A stretch of DNA of 64,000 nucleotides from Membranipora membranacea (lineage: Eukaryota > Bryozoa > Gymnolaemata > Cheilostomatida > Membraniporidae), in contig OU612075.1 in the NCBI GenBank assembly GCA_914767715.1, positions 16,800,001 through 16,864,000 of the forward strand, in the 5' to 3' direction. Both the position numbers and the translations under genes were made by a program. Shown piece by piece: positions 37,215 to 49,500 of this stretch (position 1 is the stretch's first letter; every line of letters starts with the position of its first letter). The notes below the pieces were generated by a model. It was not told the origin of the DNA, ran no database searches, and was given only the letters and a program-made list of their open reading frames with translations.

Positions 37215-38640
37215 TGTCCTACATTCATTTCTGAAAATACAATTAAAAAGAGGATGTGTTTGATCATCAGCTATTTTAACAAAATGCCTCTTGCTCTGTT
37301 CAAAAATAAAATCATGTAATGAGGATAGATTTAAAAACTCCAGCCTTTCTTCATTACATAGGTCTGGTAAAATAGTCCTTGTGGCCTACCGTTGAATTCT
37401 TTCAAGACGCAGAAGGTGCAATATTAATATCATCATTTAAAGCTACAGGCTCGTTATATGTATGCCAATGATAATTCAAAACATTTATTGATTCTTTTTT
37501 TTTTGGCATTTAGAGTCATGTGGTTTTTTTCAGCCCAGTTAAATGAAGCGTTTATAGCTGGTGACACATCACCTCTTTTTTTCCAAAACGCTTGTAAAAA
37601 GTAATGTCATCAGCAAATTTCACGACTTTAATATCATCAACAAAAAGATCATTTACATAAAAAAGCCACAGGAGTGGTCCCACTTTCGTTCCTTGTGGAG
37701 CACCTACGCTAATAACTATAAAATCAGAAAAAGTGCCATTTACTTTTACACATTGCTTCCTCCACTCTAAAAAACTACTCAGTATGTCTAAAATATTACA
37801 ATTGATTCCGCAATCCTTCATCTTTTGAATAACAATATTAGGCTGTAACTTATCAAATGCCTTTGAAAAATGTAAACAGGCCAATCGTACATCATTGTTC
37901 TCAGGGGAATCTATGTCAGCTGTTAAATCATCCAGTAGCTGTAAAATAGCATCTGTGGTACCTAAATTTGGCCTGTAAACATACTGCGCGGTCGAAATAA
38001 CAGTTTGTATGCTACTTTGAGTTTGTTGACAATAGCTTGCTCACATAATTTACCTAGGTGATAAAGTAAACACACAGGCCTGAAATCTTTGCATATTTTG
38101 GGAGTGGGTACCTTAGGTATAGGAATTAGCTGTGCACGCTTCTAGTGATCAGGATACTGGCCAGATATTAGCATACAGTTTATAATTTCCTGTAGGGGTA
38201 TACAAATATCCTCTTTCCCTTCTTTCAAGAGCCATGTTGGGAAATCTTCACCACTGGTCGCCTTGCTTCCCATGTTCTTTTTGAGCGGGTTGATACTATC
38301 GCAACTTTATTGGATCACTTCTAATTTACATAAAATAATAAGCCTCTTCTGGTTTATTGGTGGATGTAATATTGCATTCGCTCCTTAGAATCCAATAACA
38401 ATTACGGTCGGTCTATCAGAGTGTCAAGGATATAATCATTCAGCTATGTTTCAATCAGAGCTATCAAGCAGAAGTTTTTTAATTGTTTTGTTTGGAATGC
38501 TGCCTCAAGTTTATCTAATTTGTTATCACGCTGGTTGACATTTGGCAGGTAGACGCTGAGCAGAGCTGCCTTGGTTCTGCCAGTCTCTGATTCTTTGTCC
38601 GGATCCTGACCTCTTGCTCTCTTCGTAATCCTAAGAATCT
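37215..38640 (-). mobile_element. Degenerate LINE (second family)
   Basis: Reading leftward: an endonuclease start (LIALIET then stop then LNDYI, near 38,460-38,400), a large internal deletion, then RT pieces GEDFPTWLLKEGKEDI, IPKVPTPKICKDFRP, HFSKAFDKLQPN, GAPQGTKVGPLLW and KFADDITF. A C-terminal piece near 37,390-37,260 (LERIQR.ATRTILPDL) completes it. Several stops interrupt it, including a TAG where Trp is expected after QYPDH. The sequence differs clearly from the 10.55 kb LINE, so at least two families have been active. Confidence 0.75.
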
Positions 38641-38884
38641 TAAGTGTCTGAGCTTTGACAAAGTTTTTATATTTCGAGTTCCAGATGTGCGTTGGGTCAG
38701 CTTCAGGGGTGTTTTTGATCTATCTTCATACCGTAGGCTGTTGATAGAGTGCTGTAATTATTATAAAACAGTTAAAGTAGTAATAGTTTCAGGAGGACCT
38801 TCAAAACACGGCCGCAATTCTTTGGCATGCTATTTGGCATGTTTTTGCAATTTTCTGCAAAAATAATACACAGTTACAGATTGA

Positions 38885-38930
38885 GAATATACCATAGACT
38901 TAATAATAATTTTAAATCTATGGAATATAC
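38885..38930. mobile_element. 30-bp hAT-like MITE relic with perfect 8-bp target duplication
   Basis: GAATATAC occurs at 38,885-38,892 and again at 38,923-38,930. Between them are 30 bases starting CATAGACTTAATAATAA and ending AAATCTATG. These ends match the termini of the 406-bp MITE at 54,960-55,365, so this is a drastically shortened member or footprint of the same family. Confidence 0.7.
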
Positions 38931-39159
38931 CATTTGTCACTTGAAATAAATATTACCTTCACTTCTGGCACTGGTACTGGCACTGGTACTGGCATCAACT
39001 AGAATTGATTTATTGTTATCACTTGTTAAATCAAAGTATTGACTGTTACCTCTTTTCTAAAACTCACATCACAATAACTTTTATTTCACTGTTTGAGATC
39101 TGATAAGCAGTTATCCTTGTCCACCTCTCTGAATGCTGCAGTACTGACAAATAAACCAT

Positions 39160-39560
39160 AAATCTACCGACTCTGTGCACAGCATTGCACAAGGATGCCA
39201 CAAAACTGATGGGTGGAATTGAGCCAATGTACAAAAATTAAATTGCCATTTAAAATTTGTCAAACATAAATACAGACATGTCCGCAAACACACCAATGGA
39301 TATTATGATGAAGAAAAAATAAAAGAAAACAGATATCAGATGTCTGATCATATCGGAGAAAACATGATCTTGGAAATTTTATTGCGAGATTGTGAAGTTT
39401 GTGCAGAGAAAATAAAATGAATCGCTGAATCTTTGAATCTCTGCCTAACAGTGCTGTTAACAAGGTATGAACTTTCTGCATTAAAAACTGTAGAAATATG
39501 AGGCTTTTTGATATGTAGGGGAGAGATATCTACCACTGAGTATTTTTCACTTAAAGTTTA
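39160..39560. repeat. Dispersed repeat, partner of 9.59-9.99 kb
   Basis: Shares the ordered blocks listed for the 9.59 kb entry, in the same orientation. The class is unknown and divergence is high. Confidence 0.4.
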
Positions 39561-40554
39561 TCATTTTTTCACATCAAAACTAAAAAGCCATGTATGTATT
39601 AGTTCAGTTTTTGGAGTTTTGTTCACCCACAATTTAGATGTGTCAGATTAAATCCACAAAGTAAAGTCTGGTTATTATAATGAAATCTGAACACCATGCA
39701 GCTCTCAATAACAACTGTTCTTATTGACCACCTCATATAAATCCATGTTATATATCAAAAGTAATTAATCACAACTTGGAAATTTCACTGTAATACTTTG
39801 TCCAGAGTAACATTACATTACTGTCAAATATGAAAATCAAGAGGAATATGTGTCAAACATATTATTTGCAATTTATTTCTACGAATCCTTTCCGGGTTCA
39901 ACAATATATAAAGAAAAATCACTAAATATAGCAAGCTCGCACTCTTTTTAAATGAAAGATAAATTAAAATTCCATTATGGCAGCACAACTTATAGAGGAG
40001 TAATGATTAATAAAAAAATGGGAAATGAAGTTATTCCTTAGAATTTGAAGCAACAAAATGCAATTTAATTTTTGTTAATTATTTATCATAGATACCTATA
40101 TGCTGAGTGCTGATGGAGTTTGAATGGTAATGATCTACTGCTCGGTCCGCCCTCCTCTGCTTGTTTGAATGTAATACCATGAGGCAGCATCACAGCATCA
40201 TCCTAACAATATAAGTTCACATTATGTGTATATTTTCAGTCTTTTAGTCAACTGCTACCTCAGCTTTATTTTGAGGAGCTTTTCCCTCTCTTATTACAAG
40301 CTCGTATTGATGGCAAAAAAAAACTTCACCAAAATTTTGGAATCAAATCGATGGTTAAGAGGCAATTGGGTTAAAGTCCGTAATTGCTTTTTTGTCAAAA
40401 AATGATAATGAAGGCAATTAAAATTTTGATCGTAATTTTTGATCCTGTTTTTTTCTGGATCATGATGATACCTGGCCAGTAGAGAGTTGGGATTCCCAAG
40501 GTACCCCTGATAATAGATAATTCAATGTGGATCACTCTACGCCAAAGTTAGCAT

Positions 40555-40613
40555 GGACTTAAACCGAAATGCCTTTTAATTTGTATTTTTAAAAGGCATT
40601 TCGGTTAAAGTCC
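40555..40613. repeat. Near-perfect 25-bp hairpin
   Basis: GGACTTAAACCGAAATGCC and its near-exact inverted copy GGCATTTCGGTTAAAGTCC flank a ~9-base spacer. Related phrases, GGTTAAAGTCCG at about 40,369 and GGACTTTAACCAAAATGC at 40,617, suggest a larger eroded MITE of about 0.25 kb. Confidence 0.6.
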
Positions 40614-40932
40614 GTGGACTTTAACCAAAATGCTCTTTAAAATGATCGACCGTAATTAAACTCACTGTTGTGCTGTCATAACGAATCTTAATTCAGAGGC
40701 GCCAATGCTGTGACAATTGATTAATAACAAAGTCACTGCCTAGCACCCCTGGGCAAAGATTCCGGCGTTGGAAGAGAACACCCCACACTCTCCTGAGTGT
40801 GAATTTCCGGTTCTATCAAGATGAGACGATTGTTGATTATTGATGTTTTGTATTGTATCGCTCTAAAAATTGGGCAAAACCGCCCCGAAATTGAATAAAT
40901 CATTCAAAAAATATGGCAAAATCCGCCGAAAA

Positions 40933-41038
40933 AGGAAAATAAATAGGAAAAAAGGGAAATAAATAGGGAAAAAGGGAAATAAATAGGGAAAAAGGGAAAT
41001 AAATAGGGAAAAAGGGAAATAAATAGGGAAAAAGGGAA
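40933..41038. repeat. 20-bp minisatellite, about 5 copies
   Basis: The unit is AAATAGGGAAAAAGGGAAAT, repeated in tandem with few changes. On the minus strand it reads as runs of LFPYLFPFF-like low complexity, which is not a gene. Confidence 0.9.
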
Positions 41039-41236
41039 AAATTTCTGCACGTCTGTGCAAAAAAAATGGCAAAACCGCCCACGGAAAAAAAGGAAAAAAG
41101 AAAAATAAGCAACAACACAGCAGCACTTTTACATATGTCGTCCCCAGATCTCGGGCGAACTTCATCACATATCTTGGACAAAGGTGACACCGCATCGCTA
41201 CACTGAAACAAAACCGGAGTTTCAGTGGGGATTGAT

Positions 41237-42231
41237 TTACAGTGTCGATCCAGAAGCCCCGGCCTGTTCATCATTAGCTGGCGCCTGAGGTGTGCCAGGG
41301 ACCAAGGTACCGATATACCTGAAGTACAGCTCAGCGTTGCTCCTGTTACGGAGCAACGGTACGAGGGAAGAACTATCTAGATAGTTCTTCCGGTCCAGGC
41401 TGAGCTGATTCAGGTACGCCCTGGGGGGTTCACCCCAGCTGTACTGGCCACCAACACACCGCCAGTCAACCTGCCTCAGGGGACCAAGGCAACCTTCACT
41501 CCACTGCAACTCAACAGCCCCACCTACATTCACAGCTCTGATGCAGTGCATTGATGAAATCCCTTTAAGGCTGTTAGTCTTAAAAGCACTAGTTGCTACC
41601 CGTCTGAAAAGTCTCTGAAGCTCAGCTCATCAACGATGTACTGGGCCCCATATTACTTAGCAGACTGGCGTGCCGATCTCTGCACCCTCCGAGGCACGCT
41701 CAATGGAGGCATGCACAGAGTCGACATCCATGTGACTGTGCCCAGTCTCGAAAAACTTCAGCTCTACTATCCGGCCAGGTCGGCTGTTGTGGGCAAGATG
41801 GACCAAAGCAGCCACAACAGCTCTGTTTTTATTTTGACCTGGACAGCCATCACTGTAGAAAATTACGTGACGACTGTCTGACAGATAGGTCGAGAAGAAT
41901 TTCTTTAAGCAGGTAGCAATTTCGTTGCTACCTCTTCCGCCTTCAACCTGGCTCCAACACATGCAGTAGCCCTGCTGTGTGTTCTTCACAAAAAAACAAA
42001 GGTTGTAAAGTACCATTCTGGATTTGTAAAATGTTTGTTTGCTGGACCTCAGCTTAGGAAAAGGAAGAATTTGTTGGAGATCGAAGCTTACCACGTCTTT
42101 GGATGGATCCTCTATGTTGAGCTGCCTGCTGAGGTAAGCTTCGTCTCTCATCATTATGTGGGCCTCGTACCTTTCTGTCTCCTCCTCAGATGGATCTTTC
42201 TTATTGAGGTACATTACACACTGGTCACAGC
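41237..42231 (-). pseudogene. Broken transposon-type gene (DUF7869-like, probable DDE-type)
   Basis: The minus-strand exon begins after an acceptor at 42,232 with CDQCVMYLNKKDPS, continues through a conserved-looking core (YSDGCPGQNKNR ... FFETGHSHMDVDSVHA), and stops at 41,657. Homologous sequence resumes in other frames (VDELSFRDFSD near 41,630; then SAFKTNSLKG and CIRAVNVGGAVELQW to 41,237), so at least two frame changes break it. The CD.C start and the D.C.GQNKNR and GH...D..H blocks fit a widespread eukaryotic family I remember as DUF7869-like and associated with mobile elements. That role is inferred. No inverted repeats were identified around it. Confidence 0.55.
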
Positions 42232-42819
42232 TGGAAGAAACAATAACAAAGTTCAGTTATCTGGAAGGAAAGAACCATGAACACTCAAAGTCTTCAATTG
42301 GATAACCAACACAAAACGTGGAACGCAAAATAATCACAGAGGGTTGCTAAGCAATGGAAGATGTTCAACTTACTTCAAATTACTATGTGTTTACTGCACT
42401 AGTAAATTCAAATCAGTACATGATTTAATTTTTACAATAATTATGCAGTTAGCTAGATTGAGAATATAGTGTCTCAAGAACGCTGTGTGGTATCGAGCAA
42501 ATAAACGGTGGTTATCCCCCTTGACATTAAACAAAGTATACTAACTGGCTCAGACATTTATCTTAGTACTCACTCTTGTTTTGTATTTGTATTGTCTATT
42601 ATTTCTTACCTTGTCAATATGTATATATATTCTGTTTTATTCCAGTAATGCTTAGAGTGACAATCAACACTTGTCATTGTGTAACAAACCTTTATGTTAG
42701 TGTTAATACAATTTTATGGAAGGGCAAGGTTTTGTTTTGCCAGTTTTGCAGTTAAGCAAATAAAAACAATCAAAATAAATATTCAGAATACTTATTTCTG
42801 TGTAATGTTTATTTAGTAT

Positions 42820-43276
42820 CGATCTAAGGAGGATTTCTGGGATATCGGAGTTTGTTGATAGTTTTGCATCAAGGCTAAAATCGGATATAATCTCGGAAAC
42901 TAAATATCGATCTAAGGAGGATTTCTGGAATATCAGAGTCAAAGTCTAGTCTCAAGGCTCGTTTAACTACAACTCTAATGTCTTTCTTGCTTCTAGAAAA
43001 TATTATATTATGTATTATATTATGTACTATGATTAAGTTTATTTTTAAGTCGATCTAAGGAGGATTTCTGGGATATCGGAGTTTGTTGATAGTTTTGCAT
43101 CAAGGCTAAAATCGGATATAATCTCGGAAACTAAATATCGATCTAAGGAGGATTTCTGGAATGTCAAAGTCTAGTCTCAAGGCTCGTTTAACTACAACTC
43201 TAATGTCTTTCTTGCTTCTAGAAAATATTATATTATGTATTATATTATGTACTATGATTAAGTTTATTTTTAAGTC
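42820..43276. repeat. 231-bp tandem duplication
   Basis: Unit 1 (42,820-43,050) and unit 2 (43,051-43,276) both begin CGATCTAAGGAGGATTTCTG. They match almost base for base, apart from a 6-base shortening in unit 2 near 43,160. Each unit contains a second, internal copy of ATCGATCTAAGGAGGATTTC, so an older internal duplication preceded the larger one. Confidence 0.92.
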
Positions 43277-43279
43277 GTA

Positions 43280-45715
43280 ACCTATAACAACAATAACAAT
43301 GTAACGACAGAACAGGACAAGAGGAAACGGTTTAACATGTGGTATGCAATGAAGCTTTACATAAAATTAAATTCGATATCAGAATTGAAAACAAGACTAA
43401 AACAATCAACATTGTACGTCTATTACAAAATAAATTTAAATTCTTTCAATTATTGATGGAGTGGACGTTGAATACACCAGCGAGAATATAACTCCTCCAA
43501 GTAGATAATTTAACCAATGGTGTAGGGTTCTAGGCGCTTCTTGGAGCGAGTTTAAAACATTTTTTTGGTTATTTAGAATAAAGCTGTCCAAATATGTTCA
43601 TTTTTGCATCATTGTAAGTTGCATGCAAGCAAAATGTTACATATATATCTTTTTTTTAAAAGTAGGCCTGATGTATGCTCTTGATTGCGCAAACCATCAG
43701 AGAACTTAGCCTTTCATTTACTCTCTTTGTCTAAACAAAGCCCATTATACATCATTCTAACAATTTGATACATGGAAGGAGTAAAATAATTCTATTTACC
43801 AAATGCAACCAATACAATGCAACAGATATACAAAGAATCAAATAATTATTGTTAAAACTTCACCTTTTAACAGAATTTGATGATAAAATAATATCTATGG
43901 CAATGGTTTAGTAATTTAAATTAGAAATTTCAGAAAACAAACTCAGCGTTATCATACTTCAAATTTATAATGAAATGTGAAGTCCAATTGGTTTCTCATC
44001 TCATTTTTTGGATCATGTGTTGGTCACACACAATTACCATAAATATGCACAGGTAATCTAAGCTAGAATGGTTTGTAATCACCTGAGTATTAAATTTGGA
44101 TCCAACTATAGAATATTACTCAGTCTTTAGGCTTCTGACAAACATCAGATTAAGAGGAAAGCTCTGTGGGTTTGGACAAATTTTGCTGTATAAGGACTGT
44201 GACTCTGTAAAAGCCTACTTGGCTCATACAAATGGATACAATTCTATGAATCCTGAAATTTCAGAAGCATCACTCAGAAAGACTAGAAAGATACAGGCTA
44301 CAAACCTCAGCTGTGGGTGAGTAATTTTTAAAACAACAAACCGCATGTACAGACAACTTGTAATATATTTCAACAGGGCTCCTGATCAGAGGAAAATAAT
44401 TCAATGGTCCAGTTTCGTTTGTGACAATCTATTAAAACCTAATTAGGTTGGCTGTTCTACTAGGTTGGAAGCATGTAATTTATTTCAAAGGTCGAAACTA
44501 ATTTACGCTCCAGTGTTGTGAGCCATTAGTTCAGTATTATATCTTGTTTTATTAACTATTGCGCTCAATGTTTAACATATAACATAGACTTGTTTGGTAT
44601 GCCATGACATAGGCCTACATGTACATTCTCATCCTCACGAAATCAAGTTGATTTGTTACATTCTTGAAGCAGGGTTTAAGTTATCAGCTAGTGATAAGGT
44701 GGTAAAACATGCAAATTTGTACTCTGAATATTAGTTGACTGTCGACAGTAATTTTTGCTGACACCTGGAACTGGCGGCCAGAGTAATATTTTGGAATACG
44801 ACTTTTAGGATGCTTAATAAGTGTGGTCATACGTTACGCTCAGCTCTTATCACTACTAAGGATTATGCCAAAACAGTACACAGAATTCAAGGCATGTTAG
44901 TCTTGAATTCGAGTTTGCAAAACATTTATTAATGGCCAGACATTCAAATTGCATTCGATTGGTGTACTATGAAATCATACCGGGCCATTAATGATGCTGA
45001 TTATTATTGGAATCATTGGCATCGAAATAATTATTGTCTCCCTAAGCCGGGGCCATTCTGACTGCAAGAAAACACAACACCCACCAGTTATGAATATTCA
45101 GACATTATCACCCTAATTATTGCCTAATCCTATAATGGCACCTGTCCCTTACAATAAATTTGTTTTAGATATCAAACACAATTAATGAGACAAGACAAGT
45201 CATGTGCCACTCAAATTATCAATTTGCTAGAGTTTGTGAGTTAAACTGCCATGTTGTCAATTTCACTTTTCTTTATTTTGTGTAAGTTTACTATAAGTCA
45301 TACTATAAGATTCCAATTTCTTAACCGATGGATAGAAAATTGTTAGTCAGTCAGTTATATAGTTTAGTTGTACCAAAGTTGCCCTCATCTTTCTTCATGT
45401 TGCGTTTTGTTTACGAAATAATTATCTCAAATTTCTTGCTCCTCACCACCTACCTGGCCACACATACGAGTTGCCTATATTTGTGTATGGAATAATGCTG
45501 TGTTATGTTTATTGGCTAAGCTAGCTGTACACTATGTTGACCACTTTACAAACTGGTGCAAAAACAAGGGATCCTCATCTTGAGCATTGCATAGGAATGT
45601 TGTTTACCTTTGTAATTATCTGATTTACAGATAGTGAGAACAATAATCGCTATTTAGTGTTCATTTTATAATCCGATCTAATAACTATTCATTGGCCAGA
45701 GGATTATTAGATACT
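43280..45715. other. No confident gene
   Basis: AT-rich. A + strand stretch at about 44,096-44,318 ends at a good donor (GGGTGAGT) and reads GKLCGFGQILLYKDCDSVKA; it may be an isolated exon, with no partner found. The rest is unassigned. Confidence 0.3.
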
Positions 45716-45716
45716 T

Positions 45717-46395
45717 TAAAGGTGTGGCTACATGTCACGATTTTTACATCGATTTGGGGTCACGAGTGGTTAATCGGTGGATCTGCACGAGTGATTACTC
45801 GTGTTAAGTGGACATCCAACTTGTTGGTCTTTTGCCCGAGTGATCTAGACGATCCTCTATGCTGATTGGTTGTTGATTGCTTGCTTAAATAATTACGCGG
45901 TTAAACACGTCATCTATCAAATTGTGACAGGCTATCAAAAATGGAGGAGTTGATAATATCTGTAGTTAAATCACATCCTCCTATTTATGATAAAAAAGAC
46001 CATAACTACAAAGATAGGAGTGGTGCTGTAGTGAAAATATGGAAGGTAATAGCTGTATCACTTGGAAATGGAAGCTGTCCTGACATGACATCCATAGTAT
46101 AGCATAGGAAAATCAATTTTACAGAAGAATGAAATTTTATTTGGTGAAGATTCTAAGTGACAAAGACCCGGATTTAATATGACATATCCGGTCATTTGTT
46201 AACACGCCCATTAAATATCATTGGTCAATCGATTGAACTGAGGGAGTTAATTGGTCAATATAGGCACCTGATTTATTACCCCACTAAACCATCGAGTACT
46301 AACTCATAGGCCTGTGTAGCAGTGTGAGATCGGCCTAGCATGTCTAGACATGCCATCGGCCTGTGATTACATCGTGACATGTAGCCACACCTTAA
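45717..46395 (+). mobile_element. PIF/Harbinger-like element with MADF fragment
   Basis: Perfect 22-bp terminal inverted repeats, AGGTGTGGCTACATGTCACG at the left (from 45,720) and its complement ending at 46,392, are flanked by TAA on both sides. A 3-bp TWA target duplication is typical of PIF/Harbinger. Inside, an ATG at 45,941 opens a short frame (MEELIISVVKSHPPIYDKK, then NYKDRSGAVVKIWKVIA) that is the N-terminal part of a MADF (Myb/SANT-like) domain, the usual second protein of Harbinger elements. A stop follows at about 46,097. No transposase gene is present, so this is a non-autonomous deletion derivative. Confidence 0.75.
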
Positions 46396-46543
46396 CAGGC
46401 ACTCTTATGACAAACCATCTCTGCCTATCTCTGTATGTCTCTGTCCTAGTGTTATGTTACATAATCTGGTCTTGCTAATAGGTAGATAGGAAATGAAAGC
46501 TTAATAGTTTTGCATGAGATTAACTTAATATCAGATTTTTCAG

Positions 46544-49500
46544 ATACAACTACCTATCAAAAACGCCCAGCGGTTTATAAATCACTTCAGCAAAATCTCA
46601 TGGATAGATCTGGCCGATGATGAAAAATCTAAGCACCGATTCCGGAACTGCCAGGAATGTCTGCTACCTGAACACTGCAACATTTACATGGACTATCGTA
46701 AAAACAGATCTGATAAAATATCAGAAAAAGCTTCATCCTGCAACACCAAGGAGGAGTATGTTGCAAAATTAGCAGCAGCTGCTGACGTTGAGTCACAGGC
46801 TAAGTGGGGTAGCTCAACATTGTTACCTGATGTAGGCTCTGATAAAGAAAACTGCTGCCAGGAGGCCAAAATAGATTTGGTTAAGCAAGCAATCAAATCT
46901 GCTCTGACTGAACACACCAACAAAGCAATACTACAGCATGGCATGAGTTACAACCAATTTGTCAACTGGCGTCGTGATAGCGCACTTGATACTTCACTGG
47001 AGCCAAAACGCAAACAATACAAAGCCAATCCTGATTCCTACCAGTTCGATAAAGAGGCGGTGATGAAAGATTTAGAGGCAGCATTAGATGGTGGCACAAA
47101 GAAGGCGAACTTCTCTAAATTATCTCGCAACCATTCAGCGCTCAAGGCAAACGGATCTCCAGCAGCTAACGGCAACCAGGTGCTAATGTAACAGCCATCA
47201 CCTGTCATGTATCAGGTCATGACAGTGACCGTTCTGGCTGTCACTGGAAATGCCATAATAATAAACATTTTTTATTAACTTCCAGTGGCAGAAATAATAA
47301 CCTTTTAATAGACATTTATTACATTAATAATGACCAACTTATGGGCTGTGTCCTGGTGTGCAGTGTTACGCTTTGCCATCTTGATGAGTGTGAGCCAATT
47401 AATTATCGCTTTGCTATTGCCTAGTTTTTGCAGTTTAATTGATATCATATGATGTCCTGTTTTCACATCCTTTTGGTGATACTATATAAGAGATTGTTTT
47501 TACTCAGTTTAGTGTGTGTTGTTTGAGAGAGCAATAAAGATGCTGGCGTGCAATTAAAAGTCTCGTCAATTCACCCTAGTAACCGCTCAGTGTGCGGCAT
47601 AGTGGTTTAGTGCCGTCGTCACACTAAAAGCGTTCGTGATCAGGGAAGGCCTTGTGGCCGATGATGGAATGTCCAGGGAAAGAAGAGTAAAGCGAAAGTT
47701 TGATATAGAAGGCACCATCTTGAATCTCCCAGACGTATTTCCGACCCTTGACATCCTAACCAGTGACACGAAAGAGAAAATAAAAAGTGGTGAATGGGAC
47801 ATTGGGACACCTATAGTCCCAATAGAGCTCCGGGTGAAGAAGGTCAACGCACAAGGAAAGGTGGAGACGGTGACCACACAGTTATATGGAAGGGCTTTTT
47901 CACTTCAACAGATCATGGACCGAACGATAAAGAAGGTAGAAGCTGCAGGCCTACTGAGACCACTCTACCCTGAAGATAGCGATATCACCCAAGTTCTTGA
48001 AGACCTGAGAAAAAAAGGTAATTTTTAATGGACATTTGCTGAATTGCTGACACAAAAGAGGCTTAAATTTTGCGTCATTGAACCTTTGGTGATTTTAGCC
48101 TATTGCGATATTATATCAATAAGTAATATGCTAGTAATCTCCAATAATAGATAATCCATTAATATCGCTGAGCTGCTATTGACCATTTGTAACAATGATT
48201 ACAAGGGAGTTTGGAACGCTTTGTCATTACCCATTGATTTAAATTTGTAGGAGTTTGTACTAAGATAAGATTGTGAAATCTTGACTTTTTTAAGAATCCA
48301 TCCAACAGCAAACAATATTTCAGAACTTAATAAACTGATAACCACTCGAATGTTCAGTGTCTGGAATGATCATGCTACAGTAGCATCTCACAGTCATCTA
48401 CTATCGCTGGCTTCTCTCATTTATGATCCGCTTACCTATCTCACCCAAGAAGAATACAAAGGGTAAGGCTGTTATGTAAATACATCAATGAAAGTGAAGT
48501 GAACATTATCATTATCATTATTTAAACAAAAATCACAGCATTAATGGTGTCTCTATGTTCTTGAACAATTATCATCCAAGACTCATTATTATTACACTTG
48601 AGATGAATGACACTCACTTAATTGCCATTACCAGAGTAAAACTGGGCATACCAGCATCTTCTTCGGGGCAAACATCAGCATAATTTCGAATTTTTATTTT
48701 TAGACCAATGACAGATATCAATGGTGTGATAACGCAACCAAGCATGTATGTAATAGCCCGTTCACACAGCTCCGTCAAGGACCAAGCTCTTTACAGCTCT
48801 ACTCGGATGGAAGATCCTTTTGAACTTAAACCATCAGTTACACAGTCAGGGATACAGTATCGCTCACTTATGAAACTCGGACTAGGTATGCTTGGTTTTG
48901 TGGGTCATTTTGTGGAACCCAAAATTGAATTGGAAACTATATATTTACTACCAATATATTATGTTTATATATAAACTCATGTATAAATCAAAGTAGACGA
49001 TTGATTAAAAGGTGGGAGTTACCTTTGGACTGCTTGTGTCACATTGCTGTGTGCATTGCATATTGTTATTCTTCATTGACTATTATCCTGTTCTGCCTAA
49101 TGATTTGAGACTATTGCTCTAATATGTATCAATTTTTTATAGAAGACTCACCAGCAAGAGCGTTTGAGGCAGGCAACCAGATAAATGGTCATTATCCGAG
49201 CTACTGTGGAGCGGATATAAGATGTGCCACAGAGTGTACTGCCCTTGGGAAGCCAAAGTTTGTAACCTTGAAGGATCGCCAGGATGTTATCGATAAGACT
49301 AATCGACGGGAGAGCAGGGGGTTAGGAGACATTTCAGTATTCGACAATCTGAATGTAAGTACAAAAATATCATTACAATACTACAGTCTTCATGCGCCTT
49401 AGGCTGTCTTACATTCATAATTTTTGTCGACTTTTTTTATTTCACAGCATCATTTATGTCGGGGTTTGTAAGAGTTGTTGGCCCACTCGATTATTTCTAC

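Larger units (their letters stand above)
38640..40860. other. No gene recognised; repeat relics
   Basis: Besides the entries at 38,885, 39,160 and 40,555, this is AT-rich DNA without recognisable genes. A 12-base phrase (CTGGCACTGGTA) is repeated near 38,968-38,990. Confidence 0.4.

Noticed and set aside
40863-41195. Minus-strand open frame rich in Phe/Pro/Leu (LFPFFPIYFPF-like).
   Set aside because: It is simply the translation of the 20-bp minisatellite.
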